Shown: positions 7,196 to 15,125, numbered from the stretch's first letter. The stretch is 17,224 bases of DNA from JBAPRR01 sp049281195 (GCA_049281195.1 JBAPRR010000100.1:1-17224); one strand, 5' to 3'. The notes: generated from the letters alone by a model not told the origin. A program made the numbers and translations.

Positions 7196-7208
7196 GGTAG
7201 CTACGGGC
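7107..7208 (-). repeat. Five tandem 17-bp units plus a decayed sixth, ending on the ABC start codon
   Basis: On the plus strand, units starting TCATG begin at 7107, 7124, 7141, 7158 and 7175, each exactly 17 bp. A partial sixth (TCATGGTAGC) begins at 7192. On the minus strand the consensus is ATGAAGTCTGAATCACC. Units differ at up to about 6 positions, but TCATG and the GA core are kept in all five. The array fills most of the gap between the aldo/keto reductase and the first ABC ATPase and includes that ATPase's start codon. Besides the mini-ORF reading given separately, the units could be direct-repeat operator sites. Confidence 0.9.
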
Positions 7209-7238
7209 ACCTCTGTGGGTGGTGGTGGCGGCGTCGAG

Positions 7239-8198
7239 CTACACGGTGCTCCCGGGCGCCACCGCGGCATCGAGAGCGGCGAGGTCTTCGTCGGTTGGTC
7301 GCCACTCGCCTGCTTCGACGTTTGCACGCACCTGTTCGGGCTTCGTGGCCCCCGCGATCACCGAGGCCACCGCCTTCTGGGCGCCGAGGCCTCCGATCGC
7401 GACCTGTAGCAGCGACAGCCCTCGCTCATCGGCGAATTTCTGCAGGTGATCGATGGCGTCGAACCGGGCTGCGCTCAACGCCGTGGGGTTGGCGGCCAGC
7501 CGTGTCCCCTCCGGCGCCGGTTCGTCGCGGCGGTACTTGCCGGAAAGCAGTCCGCTGGCGAGCGGGAAGAACGGAAGAATGCCGACGCCGAATTGTTCGC
7601 AGGACGGTACGAGCTCGGTCTCTACGGTTCGGTTCAAGAGGCTGTAGTTGTTCTGCGCGGAGATGAACCGCTCGGATCCTGTCGTGCGCGCCGTCCAATC
7701 CGCGTGGGCCACCTGCCATCCGCTGAAGTTGGAGGATCCGACGTATCTGACCTTCCCCTCGTGCACGAGATCGTTCAGCGCGCTCAAGGTCTCTTCGATG
7801 GGGGTCTTGGGGTCGGGCGCGTGCATCTGGTACAGGTCGATCCATTCCGTGCCGAGCCTCCGAAGCGAAGCCTCGACAGCACGGCGGATGTAGCGCCGGC
7901 TTCCCCTGGCTCCGAAGTCGGGCCCGTTCGCTCCCTGCATGTCCATCCCGAACTTGGTGGCCACGATCACCTCGTCGCGCCTGGGCCCGAGCGACCGACC
8001 GAGCATCTCCTCGGAACGGCCGCCGCCGTAGATATCGGCTGTATCGAAAAGCGTCACTCCGGCATCGAGTGCTGCATGGACCACGGCGTCGGCTTGATCG
8101 GCGTCGATCCTTCCCCCGAAGTTGTTGCAGCCCAGGCCTACGACCGACACGGCGAGCCCAGAATTTCCCAACCTCTTCCTGCGCTGGGTGTTTGTCAC
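7239..8198 (-). CDS. Aldo/keto reductase
   Basis: 319 residues, typical for the superfamily. These enzymes fold as a TIM barrel and reduce carbonyls with NADPH. The catalytic tetrad is complete: D52 and Y57 in FDTADIYGGG, K82 in ATKFG and H126 in YQMHAPD. The cofactor-end motif VIAGATKPEQVRAN is near the C-terminus. The GTG start at 8198 is supported by GAGGGAG 5 nt upstream. The gene lies in the same direction as the ABC/oxygenase operon but is separated from it by 128 bp with the 17-bp array, so it may be a separate unit or the first gene of a longer one. The physiological substrate is not predictable. Confidence 0.93.
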   Translation of the reverse strand: MTNTQRRKRLGNSGLAVSVVGLGCNNFGGRIDADQADAVVHAALDAGVTLFDTADIYGGGRSEEMLGRSLGPRRDEVIVATKFGMDMQGANGPDFGARGSRRYIRRAVEASLRRLGTEWIDLYQMHAPDPKTPIEETLSALNDLVHEGKVRYVGSSNFSGWQVAHADWTARTTGSERFISAQNNYSLLNRTVETELVPSCEQFGVGILPFFPLASGLLSGKYRRDEPAPEGTRLAANPTALSAARFDAIDHLQKFADERGLSLLQVAIGGLGAQKAVASVIAGATKPEQVRANVEAGEWRPTDEDLAALDAAVAPGSTV

Positions 8199-8317
8199 TG
8201 AATCTCCCTCTCGGATCTTGTGTCAATGGATTTGAACAGGAATTTCGTGTTTGTTGATGTTTGCCACGGGCTATGTGACTGCCGCAAGTTTCGTCAACAG
8301 GAGGCGTTTTACCGCCC
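8199..8317 (+). other. Divergent intergenic region, no confident promoter
   Basis: 119 bp between the divergent aldo/keto reductase and glycosyltransferase genes, clearly richer in A and T than its surroundings. It holds the GAGGGAG site of the reductase and AGGAGG at 8299-8304 on the glycosyltransferase side. TTGACA- and TTGACG-like hexamers occur on the minus strand and TTGAAC at 8232-8237 on the plus strand, but none has a matching -10 box at 16-18 bp. I therefore call no promoter, although both genes probably start from here. Confidence 0.4.
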
Positions 8318-9589
8318 GTGGAAAAGCCCGCATCTGTCACGCTCGCACCTGTCCGCGGTAAGCAGGCACAGAACCCGGTGCACTCCCGTCCTAGCGGGCC
8401 GCGTCAGGTGGCGAGGACGAGGCCCTACAGGAGGGCCGGTTCCGACGCCGCGCAAACGCCCCGGGCCACAGACGGTGCGGCGGCCAAAGGCCTGGTGTGC
8501 CTCACTCCTCCTCAAAAAAGCGATCTCCCTTGTGATGGACGTGATTCCATGGTGAGCGAGCTCGCATCCTGGCTGCACAGAAACGAGTGGCCCGTCGACA
8601 TGCTCCCGTCGAGCAACCGTTCGCGCAACGCCACCCCGGTCGCAGCGGGACAGCGCGCCGAGTTCAGGAAGAACAAGCGTTGGAGTGATGCCGACTTCCT
8701 TGCGGCACGAACGCCTGAGGTCCTCGGCATGGGCTTCAGGTTGAAGCGGCTCGACCCATGGGTGGTCCACGCGTTCGAAATCACCGAGGCCGCGTCTGCT
8801 CAGGTTGCAGAGGCGCCTTATGTGTTGTCGCTCGAGCACGTCCCGCGAAGCGACACCTTCACTGGCCACCCGTTCGCGTTCAACGAATTCGAGACAGCGC
8901 TGAAGCGGGCCGGGGGCGTCACCGTGTCGAGCCGAATCGCCCAGAAAAATCTCCTCGACACGTACGGATACGAATCCACGGTGGTGACCGAAGGCATCGA
9001 AACCGAACATCTTGCCTCGCTCCCCGACAGGCGCTCGCGTCCTTTGATCATGTGCCCGCTGATCAACGTGGCATTGTCCGACCTCAAAATGTTGGCGTGC
9101 TCCTTTCTCCGCGTTGAGGCATCGGTGAAGGGGGTACAGCTCGCTCTCGTCGGTCATCTCGACCCGCTGGTACAGGGCCAGCTCATGCAGATCATCCCGT
9201 CCGACCTCCGTGGTCAGGTGCTCGTGATCGATCATGCCGACCGTAGACGTTTCCATGCCCTTTTGGCCCGGGCCTTCGTCACCTGCATGCCCTCGATCTG
9301 CGAATCGGGGAACAGAGCTCTGGTGGAGTCGCTCGCGGTGGGGACCGCGGTCATATGTGCGGACGGGGGTGCGGCCGCCGAAGTGGTCGACGAGGACGCG
9401 ATCGCAGGTGGCGCCGGGCTCAGGTTCGCCCCAGGAGACGAAACGGCGTGCGCGTCAGGGATCCTGCGCCTGATGGAACGGGCGGGTTCCGACGACGTCG
9501 TGAGCGGGTGCCGCGCCCGGGCATCGCTTTACGACTGGTCTTTCGTGGGCCCCGCTCTGGTCGACCTTTACAGACAGGCTGCCGGCTGA
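8318..9589 (+). CDS. GT4-like glycosyltransferase (GT-B fold)
   Basis: 423 residues if started at GTG 8318. The C-terminal domain has the retaining GT4 donor-site signature: E329 and E337 form the E-x7-E motif (ESGNRALVE), followed by SLAVGTAVICADGGAAAEVV and GLRFAPGDETACASGILRLM. The first beta strand of the N-terminal Rossmann domain is GLVCLTPP (58-65), followed by DGRDSMVSELASWL. Residues 1-57 are Arg/Pro-rich with no family counterpart. AGGAGG at 8299-8304 is 13 nt before the GTG, longer than usual, so the start is uncertain; a GTG at 8495 would begin exactly at the first beta strand. The donor sugar and acceptor are unknown. No other glycan genes are adjacent, and it converges on pcm. 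Confidence 0.85.
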   Translation: MEKPASVTLAPVRGKQAQNPVHSRPSGPRQVARTRPYRRAGSDAAQTPRATDGAAAKGLVCLTPPQKSDLPCDGRDSMVSELASWLHRNEWPVDMLPSSNRSRNATPVAAGQRAEFRKNKRWSDADFLAARTPEVLGMGFRLKRLDPWVVHAFEITEAASAQVAEAPYVLSLEHVPRSDTFTGHPFAFNEFETALKRAGGVTVSSRIAQKNLLDTYGYESTVVTEGIETEHLASLPDRRSRPLIMCPLINVALSDLKMLACSFLRVEASVKGVQLALVGHLDPLVQGQLMQIIPSDLRGQVLVIDHADRRRFHALLARAFVTCMPSICESGNRALVESLAVGTAVICADGGAAAEVVDEDAIAGGAGLRFAPGDETACASGILRLMERAGSDDVVSGCRARASLYDWSFVGPALVDLYRQAAG

Positions 9590-9614
9590 GCTGCGTCGAG
9601 ACCTGGGAGCGAAC

Positions 9615-10256
9615 TCAGCGCAGCGGGACGAAGGTGGCAGGGCACGCGCCGACTCTTTCGAGTCCGGCAGAGGTCTTCTCGAAGCAGATCACCTCGCGGT
9701 CGTGGCGCAGCGGCACCACCAACCGACCGCCGTCGATCAACTGTGCATCCCAGGGAGGCTCAGGTCGCGGAGACGACGCCGTGACGATGATCCGGTCGTA
9801 AGGCGCTTCGAACGGCCAGCCCTGTTTGCCGTCGGCGCAATGCACCTGGACGGACATGTATCCGCACCGCGACAGCTGAGCCGAGGCCAGGCCCGCCAGA
9901 ACCTTGTCCACCTCGATGCTCACGACAGAACCCCGCTCTCCGGTCAGCTCCGACAGCAACGCCGCGTTGTATCCGCTTCCGGTCCCTATCTCGAGTACGC
10001 GCGAACCGGCTCGAACGTCGAGCATCTCGAGCATGGTCGCAACCATGGTCGGTTGTGAAACGGACGACACGACGACTCCGTGGTGTCGCTTTATGGCGAT
10101 GGCTTCGTCTGCATGAGCGATCCTCGGATCGATCCCAGGCACGAAACAGTGGCGCGGCACAGATCGCATCGCTTTCTCCACTACAGAGGACTTGACCGAC
10201 CCGGTCGTGACCAAACGGTCGACCATGACTGATCGAAGATCGTCCGCGTTACTCAC
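9615..10256 (-). CDS. pcm: Protein-L-isoaspartate O-methyltransferase
   Basis: 213 residues, the normal length. This cytoplasmic enzyme uses S-adenosylmethionine to methylate L-isoaspartyl residues in aged proteins and start their repair. The family substrate loop SQPTMVATMLEML (67-79) precedes the SAM motif VLEIGTGSGYNAALL (87-101) and post-I VVSIEVD (111-117). The downstream strand YDRIIVTAS and GGRLVVPL are also typical. The GTG start at 10256 has AGGCGG 5 nt upstream and lies 9 bp after the MFS stop, so the two genes look co-transcribed. The functional link to an exporter is not obvious. Confidence 0.93.
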   Translation of the reverse strand: MSNADDLRSVMVDRLVTTGSVKSSVVEKAMRSVPRHCFVPGIDPRIAHADEAIAIKRHHGVVVSSVSQPTMVATMLEMLDVRAGSRVLEIGTGSGYNAALLSELTGERGSVVSIEVDKVLAGLASAQLSRCGYMSVQVHCADGKQGWPFEAPYDRIIVTASSPRPEPPWDAQLIDGGRLVVPLRHDREVICFEKTSAGLERVGACPATFVPLR

Positions 10257-10265
10257 CGGTACCGC

Positions 10266-11546
10266 CTAACTGCCGTCTTCGTGTTCCACGGGGAAGTCTC
10301 TCAGGTGGCGGATCGGCGAGAACAACAGCCAACCGATCGCCAGCGTTCCGCCGGCTCCGGCCACCCAAAGCCCATTTCTCACACCGATGGTCGTCCCGAG
10401 CACCCCGCCGAGAATTCCGCCCAGGGGCAGTGTTCCCCACACCAAAAACCGCATCGAGGCGTTCATCCGTCCGAGCAGACGCTCAGGACAGAGCCTCTGG
10501 CGGAAGCTCACCTGGTTCACGTTGTAGACCAGGGCCCCCCACGACCCCACGAACATGCCGACTGCAAAAAGGATGAGCCCCGGTCCACGTGTCGTAAGTG
10601 GGAGAAGGAGGCCCGCCAGCCCTCCTATGCCAATGGCCCAGATGGTCGCTCGCGCCCCGCCCACCCACTGGGCGACCTTCGATGCCATGAACGCACCGAG
10701 GAGGCCACCGGCTGACCCGAAGGCGAAGAGCACTCCGATGATGCCCGGCGGTTGATGCACCACCCGGACGAGGAACACGATCTCGACCGCGGTCTGAACG
10801 CCGTTGAAGAAGTTCGCCGTGCCCGTGGTGCCGGCGATCGCACGCAATATCGGATGGCGCACCACGAACGAGATACCTTCGGCTATCTCGTGACGGAGCG
10901 CCCTGCGCTCGGATTTGGGGGCCGGCGGCGGCTCGGTGGCCCGTATCGCCCACACGGTGAGAAAAGAGATGACGAATGTTCCGGCGTCGACAGCCATCGC
11001 ATTCGCGGCGCGCAACAGCTCGATGAGCCCACCCGCGGCACTCGGGCCCGCTACTCCCGCCACCGATGCAGAGCCCTGAAGCTTGGCGTTTCCCTCCACC
11101 AGATTCGCCCGACCGATCAAAGAAGGGAGGTACGACTGGTACGCGACGTCGAAGAAAACGGTCAGTACTCCGGTTACCAGGGCTACCGCGTACAGCTGCG
11201 CGATCGTCAGCGCGTTGAAGGCGTAGGCCACGGGGATGGATCCGAGGGTGATGGTTCTTCCGACGTCGGCCCAGATGAGCACGCGACGGCGGTGCATACG
11301 GTCGACCAGCGCGCCCGCCGGCAGGCCGACCAGCAGAAACGCGGCGGTGCTGGCCGCTGTGAGGAGGCCGACCTCGAGCGTCGTTGCGTGAAGCGTGATG
11401 ACGGCGACGATCGGTAGAGCCAGAAGGCTGATCTGGCTACCGAGCTCGCTGACGGACTGGCCGCCCCAGAGCAGGCGGAAGTCCCTGTTCCAGAAAAGGC
11501 CGGTGCGTTTCTCTTCGGTAGGGGCATTCCCTTCGCTTACTGCGAT
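10266..11546 (-). CDS. MFS exporter (MFS_3 / EntS-like) with no standard start codon
   Basis: The conserved frame begins well upstream of its first ATG at 11297. Before it come residues recognisable as the start of such transporters: FWNRDFRLLWGGQSVSELG, SQISLLALPIVAVITLH, then FLLVGLPAGALVDR and MHRRRVLIWADVGRT (the motif between the second and third helices). Between the upstream in-frame TGA (about 11565) and 11297 there is no ATG, GTG or TTG. I place the start at ATC 11546, with GAGAGG 8 nt upstream, giving 426 residues and an N-terminus of (M)AVSEGNAPTEEKRTG. Starting at 11297 would delete the first two membrane helices. Twelve helices are expected in the inner membrane. Export of a siderophore or drug is family knowledge only. 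A sequencing or frameshift error near the start is the main alternative: ATG 11527 is out of frame. Confidence 0.8.
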   Translation of the reverse strand: MAVSEGNAPTEEKRTGLFWNRDFRLLWGGQSVSELGSQISLLALPIVAVITLHATTLEVGLLTAASTAAFLLVGLPAGALVDRMHRRRVLIWADVGRTITLGSIPVAYAFNALTIAQLYAVALVTGVLTVFFDVAYQSYLPSLIGRANLVEGNAKLQGSASVAGVAGPSAAGGLIELLRAANAMAVDAGTFVISFLTVWAIRATEPPPAPKSERRALRHEIAEGISFVVRHPILRAIAGTTGTANFFNGVQTAVEIVFLVRVVHQPPGIIGVLFAFGSAGGLLGAFMASKVAQWVGGARATIWAIGIGGLAGLLLPLTTRGPGLILFAVGMFVGSWGALVYNVNQVSFRQRLCPERLLGRMNASMRFLVWGTLPLGGILGGVLGTTIGVRNGLWVAGAGGTLAIGWLLFSPIRHLRDFPVEHEDGS

Positions 11547-11555
11547 GCGTAAAAC

Positions 11556-11572
11556 CTCTCACACCGTGAGAG
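11556..11572. promoter_or_regulatory. Perfect 7-3-7 inverted repeat covering the MFS ribosome-binding site
   Basis: CTCTCACACCGTGAGAG has 7-bp perfect arms and a 3-nt spacer. It lies between the divergent MFS exporter and DUF885 genes. Read on the minus strand, the 3' arm GTGAGAG overlaps GAGAGG, the only plausible Shine-Dalgarno sequence of the MFS gene, so an RNA hairpin could hide it. As DNA it could be an operator. No transcription factor is encoded next to it. Confidence 0.5.
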
Positions 11573-11606
11573 CACACTGACCATTTTCCGGAGGCCGTCG
11601 CGGGCC

Positions 11607-11612
11607 TAGTGT
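11607..11612 (+). promoter_or_regulatory. Candidate -10 box for a leaderless DUF885 transcript
   Basis: TAGTGT lies 7 nt before the ATG at 11620 and fits the actinobacterial TAnnnT -10 pattern, with transcription starting at the A of the ATG. No Shine-Dalgarno sequence sits at a useful distance. The region 17 bp upstream (TTTTCC) is a poor -35 box. Confidence 0.4.
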
Positions 11613-11619
11613 CGCATTC

Positions 11620-13296
11620 ATGACCGAGAGCGAATCCAAATATCAGACACCCCTCGATGAGCTTGTGGCCGACCGCAAGCATGCCTTCGACAACCTGGCG
11701 AACAACTGGATCGCAGAAGAGCTGGTCGCTGATCCGGTGACAGCCACCTATCTCGGGGCCGACGGCGATCACGGCGCGATCGGCGATCTGTCGGCGGCCG
11801 GGATAGAACAGCGCGAAAAGGCAGACCGCCGCTGGCTGGACGAGCTCACCCGCTTCGACGACGGGCTCCTCGATGAGCAGCGCCGTGTGGATCTCGCCCT
11901 GCTGGTGTCAGGCATCAGAGGACGCCAGATCTACTCGGAATGGGGACAGTGGCGACACGACCCTGCCGTGTATCTGGACCCCATCGTCTACGGGATCTTC
12001 TCTCTTTTTCTGAACCCACTCTTCCCGGAGGCCGAGACGGCCGCATATGCCGAGAGCCGCCTACGGCAGGTTCCGCAAGTGGTCGCAGAGGCCCAGAGGA
12101 ACCTCGAGGTCGAGCTGGCCAACCCGATCATCTGCCAGCGCGGCCTCGGTCAGTGCAAAGCGGCCGCCACGTATTTCCGCCAGATGCTGGCATCAGAGGT
12201 AACCGATGCCGGGTGGAAGCAGAGACTCACTGATGCCGGGACTGAAGCGGCAGGCGCCATGGAGTCCTTCGCACAGTTTCTGACCAGGCTCGCCGAAGAG
12301 GCCCAGGGCACATACGCGCTGGGCGAAGACAAGTACACACGCCTGCTCAAGGAAAAGGAGATGCTCGACTACGGGGCGTACGAGCTGCGTAAACGGGGGG
12401 AAGCGGCGTGGGCGGAGATAGACGTCGACATGACCGAGCTGGCGAAACAGGTCGACCCGACGGCTACCACTTGGCGACCGGTTCTCGAAGAGCTCAATGC
12501 GCAGCACCCCGGTACTCCAGAGGAGATGCTGGCCTCTTATACGGAGTGGACCGCCAAGGCCAGGGCATTTTGCGCTCAGAACAACCTCGTCACGTTTCCA
12601 GATGACGAAAAGTGCATAGTCGAGCCGTCTCCAGCTTTCCAGCGTCCGGTGCTCGCGGTCGCTTCCTACTCACAGCCCCCGGCATTCAGGCCCGGGCGGA
12701 CCGGCCACTTCTTCGTGCCCTGGCCGCCGGACGGAACACCTCCCGAAGAGATACAGAAGCGCCTCGCTTCGAACGGCTACCACAGCATCCCGACAGTCTC
12801 CGTGCACGAGGCCTATCCCGGACACCACTGGCACCTCAGCTGGGCGAAATCCAATCCGAGCCGCGTGCGTGCTTTCGTCCATTCCTCTTACTTCGCGGAG
12901 GGTTGGGCTCTTTACACAGAGGTCATGATGCGCGAGCAGGGATTCTTCGAGGACAAGCGCGACGAGCTGTGTCATCTGGACGCCAGGATCTTCCGCGCCG
13001 CGCGCATCATCGTCGACACCGGCCTCCATATCGGCGATCTCGACTTCGAAGGCGCGGTGGAGATCATGCGCACCAAGGCCAGTCTTCCCGAGCCCGTGGC
13101 GCGCGCCGAAGTGACGCGGTACTGCGCCTGGCCCACCCAGGCGCCGTCCTACCTGACGGGATCACTCGAGATCGAAAGGATGCGCGCCAAGTATCTCGAA
13201 GACAAGCGCGGTGACCTTCACTCCTTCCATGACGCTCTCTGCGCCACCGGGTGCATGCCGCTCGGCCTGGCCGAGCGATCTCTGTTCGCTGGTTGA
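11620..13296 (+). CDS. DUF885 family metallopeptidase-like protein
   Basis: 558 residues, usual length for the family. Residues 396-403 (HEAYPGHH) form the HExxxGHH-type zinc motif characteristic of DUF885. E427 in FAEGWALYTE is the downstream conserved Glu, about 30 residues later as in the family. The C-terminus YLTGSLEIERMRAK with a short final helix is also typical. No signal peptide is seen, so it is probably a cytoplasmic peptidase or carboxypeptidase; the substrate is unknown. The N-terminal 350 residues are mostly helical. The ATG at 11620 is chosen because MTESESKYQTPLDEL leads directly into the helical domain and a -10-like TAGTGT sits at leaderless distance. It ends 4 bp from the convergent nitronate monooxygenase gene. 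Confidence 0.9.
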   Translation: MTESESKYQTPLDELVADRKHAFDNLANNWIAEELVADPVTATYLGADGDHGAIGDLSAAGIEQREKADRRWLDELTRFDDGLLDEQRRVDLALLVSGIRGRQIYSEWGQWRHDPAVYLDPIVYGIFSLFLNPLFPEAETAAYAESRLRQVPQVVAEAQRNLEVELANPIICQRGLGQCKAAATYFRQMLASEVTDAGWKQRLTDAGTEAAGAMESFAQFLTRLAEEAQGTYALGEDKYTRLLKEKEMLDYGAYELRKRGEAAWAEIDVDMTELAKQVDPTATTWRPVLEELNAQHPGTPEEMLASYTEWTAKARAFCAQNNLVTFPDDEKCIVEPSPAFQRPVLAVASYSQPPAFRPGRTGHFFVPWPPDGTPPEEIQKRLASNGYHSIPTVSVHEAYPGHHWHLSWAKSNPSRVRAFVHSSYFAEGWALYTEVMMREQGFFEDKRDELCHLDARIFRAARIIVDTGLHIGDLDFEGAVEIMRTKASLPEPVARAEVTRYCAWPTQAPSYLTGSLEIERMRAKYLEDKRGDLHSFHDALCATGCMPLGLAERSLFAG

Positions 13297-13300
13297 GCTC

Positions 13301-14419
13301 TCAGACCTTCGACAGTTCGGTCAGCCTGTCAACAGCTTCGACGTACTCCTCGACAAGCTCGCGGACCACGTCGCGCGCCTTCTTCACCTGCTTGGCGCGA
13401 CCGATGATCTGGCCACAGGGGTTGAACGCGATGTCCTTGGAGGCCTCCGGATAGCGCCTCGATGCTCCTACGGCCTCGATCGCCACCATCATCTGCATCG
13501 GCATCGGAAGCGGGTCCGGGGTGTCGTCGCGGCCCCACGCTTCTGTCCAGTCGTTCTTGAGCATGCGGCACGGCTTGCCCGTGTAAGAGCGTGAGCGGAT
13601 CGTGTCGGAGCTCGAAGCGGCCAGGTAGCTGTCCATCTGGCCGGGTGTCGTGTCCGCCTCTTCGACCGTGAGCCACAGTGTCCCGCCCCACACGCCTTGG
13701 GCCCCCATCGCCAGGGCCGCGGCGATCTGGCGTCCCGTGCCCACCCCGCCGGCCGCGAGCACGGGAGTAGGGGCGATCGCGTCGATCACTTCGGGCCACA
13801 GGACCAGGCTTCCGATCTCGCCGGTATGACCTCCGCCTTCTGTGCCCTGGCAGATCACGATGTCGATGCCCGCCTCCGCGTGGCGCTTCGCGTGCTTGAC
13901 CGATCCGGCCAGGGCCGCGAACAGAAGACCATGCGCATGCACATCTTCGATCACGTCGGCCGGAGGGGTTCCCAGAGCGTTCGCGATGAGGCGAACTTTC
14001 GGGTGCTGCAGGGCACAGTCGAGCAGCGGCTTGGCCGTCGCTTCTGTCCAACCCATCATCCCGCTTCTGCGTTCGTCTTCCGGAGGAGCGAACACGCCGT
14101 GATCATCGAGCAGCCGCCGGGCGAAGCGCCTGTGGTCTTCGGGGACCATCGATTGGAGTTGAGCCTCGAGCTTGAGGGGGTCGAGCTCTCCCATTCCTTC
14201 GTACTTGCCGGGGATGACGATGTCCACGCCGTATCCGTGGTCACCCACATGCTCGTCGAGCCAGTCGAGCTCGACCTTGAGCTCTTCGGGCGAGAAGCCG
14301 ATGGCCCCCAGAACACCGAAGCCGCCTGCATTGGAGACCGCGGCCACAACGTCGCGGCAGTGGGTGAAGGCGAAGATCGGGAATTCGATGTCGAGCTTGT
14401 CGCAGATCTCAGTGTGCAC
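13301..14419 (-). CDS. Nitronate monooxygenase family protein (FMN-dependent)
   Basis: 372 residues. The TIM-barrel flavoprotein oxidises alkyl nitronates to carbonyl compounds and nitrite. Motifs: N-terminal SNAGGFGVLGA (29-39), the conserved catalytic-His segment CQGTEGGGHTG (H198), and the FMN phosphate-binding stretch AAGGVGTGRQIAAALAMGAQ (222-241) followed by GVWGGT. Several actinobacterial relatives are annotated this way without tested activity, so the true substrate could differ. The GTG start at 14419 has AGGAG 5 nt upstream. It begins 18 bp after the TetR stop, so the two are probably one transcript and the TetR protein may control it. Confidence 0.9.
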   Translation of the reverse strand: MHTEICDKLDIEFPIFAFTHCRDVVAAVSNAGGFGVLGAIGFSPEELKVELDWLDEHVGDHGYGVDIVIPGKYEGMGELDPLKLEAQLQSMVPEDHRRFARRLLDDHGVFAPPEDERRSGMMGWTEATAKPLLDCALQHPKVRLIANALGTPPADVIEDVHAHGLLFAALAGSVKHAKRHAEAGIDIVICQGTEGGGHTGEIGSLVLWPEVIDAIAPTPVLAAGGVGTGRQIAAALAMGAQGVWGGTLWLTVEEADTTPGQMDSYLAASSSDTIRSRSYTGKPCRMLKNDWTEAWGRDDTPDPLPMPMQMMVAIEAVGASRRYPEASKDIAFNPCGQIIGRAKQVKKARDVVRELVEEYVEAVDRLTELSKV

Positions 14420-14437
14420 GATTGCTCCTATATCTCG

Positions 14438-15091
14438 TTATGTGGTCGTGACTTTTAGTGGGAGGGCGCCGATGAGATTGCTGAAGGCTGCAACCGCAGC
14501 TTGCCGGTCGAGCGCCCGCGGATCGGCTTGATGTTGCATATGAAGACCGAGGACCATGGCGTTCAGAAGAGCGGCGACGGTTTCGGGATCTGCGACCAGC
14601 TCGATTCGGCCCTGCGCGCTCCATCGCGCCAGGCCGCGTGCGACGCGTTCGTTCGACTCGCGAGTGCGGCGCTCGAGGGCGGAGGCCAGCCTCGGATCAC
14701 GTGCTGCCCGTAGCCACATCTCGTGCTCGAGCAGGAACAGCCTCCGCACGTCCTCGCTCGGATTTGCACACACGTTGTCCCACACCGCGCCGAGCCGGTC
14801 GTTCAGATCCTCGGAGATCTCGAACTGGGCGCTTATCACTGCGACCAGTGCTCCGCTCCAGCCGTCCAACAGGGCGAGCAAAAGGCCATGCTTGGAGCCG
14901 AAGTGGTCGTAAACGGCCCCGGATGTGCGTCCGGCGGCAGCTGCCACGGCATCGACCGATACTCCGTCGATGCCCCGCTCGGCGAACAGTTCAGCCGCGG
15001 CATCTACAAGGCGTGCTCTCGTGTCGGCCCGGCGCTGTTGCTGGGTGGGGCGCCTGCTCTTGTGCTGCTCCGGCTCTTTTCCCTTCACCAC
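14438..15091 (-). CDS. TetR family transcriptional regulator
   Basis: 217 residues, typical. The helix-turn-helix domain spans about 23-75 (TRARLVDAAAELFAERG, then VDAVAAAAGRTSGAVYDHFG and SKHGLLLALL). The rest is a helical ligand-binding domain of unknown specificity. Two consecutive GTG codons (15091 and 15088) could start it; no ribosome-binding site is present, and TACAGT at 15105-15100 is 8 nt upstream, so a leaderless transcript is possible. It lies divergent from the radical SAM gene and directly upstream of the nitronate monooxygenase gene. The inverted repeat at 15161-15176 is a natural candidate operator. Confidence 0.93.
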   Translation of the reverse strand: MVKGKEPEQHKSRRPTQQQRRADTRARLVDAAAELFAERGIDGVSVDAVAAAAGRTSGAVYDHFGSKHGLLLALLDGWSGALVAVISAQFEISEDLNDRLGAVWDNVCANPSEDVRRLFLLEHEMWLRAARDPRLASALERRTRESNERVARGLARWSAQGRIELVADPETVAALLNAMVLGLHMQHQADPRALDRQAAVAAFSNLIGALPLKVTTT

Positions 15092-15125
15092 AGATGCGCA
15101 CTGTATCCGCGATGCCCCCCACTTA

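Noticed and set aside
7446..8201. Plus-strand 251-residue ORF opposite the aldo/keto reductase
   Set aside because: The reductase has a complete catalytic tetrad; long antisense frames are common at this GC content.
8309..9256. Minus-strand 315-residue ORF opposite the glycosyltransferase
   Set aside because: The plus strand holds the E-x7-E glycosyltransferase core; the minus translation is His/Arg-rich with no motif.
9588..9624. GCTGCG/CGCAGC pair between the convergent glycosyltransferase and pcm genes as a terminator
   Set aside because: The stem is only 6 bp with a loop of over 20 nt and no T run, so it is too weak to call.
10752..11417. Plus-strand 221-residue ORF opposite the MFS exporter
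   Set aside because: Highly charged Arg/Glu/His-rich translation with no hydrophobic core; the minus strand encodes membrane helices.
13697..14458. Plus-strand 253-residue ORF opposite nitronate monooxygenase
   Set aside because: The FMN and catalytic His motifs are on the minus strand; this frame has no recognisable domain.
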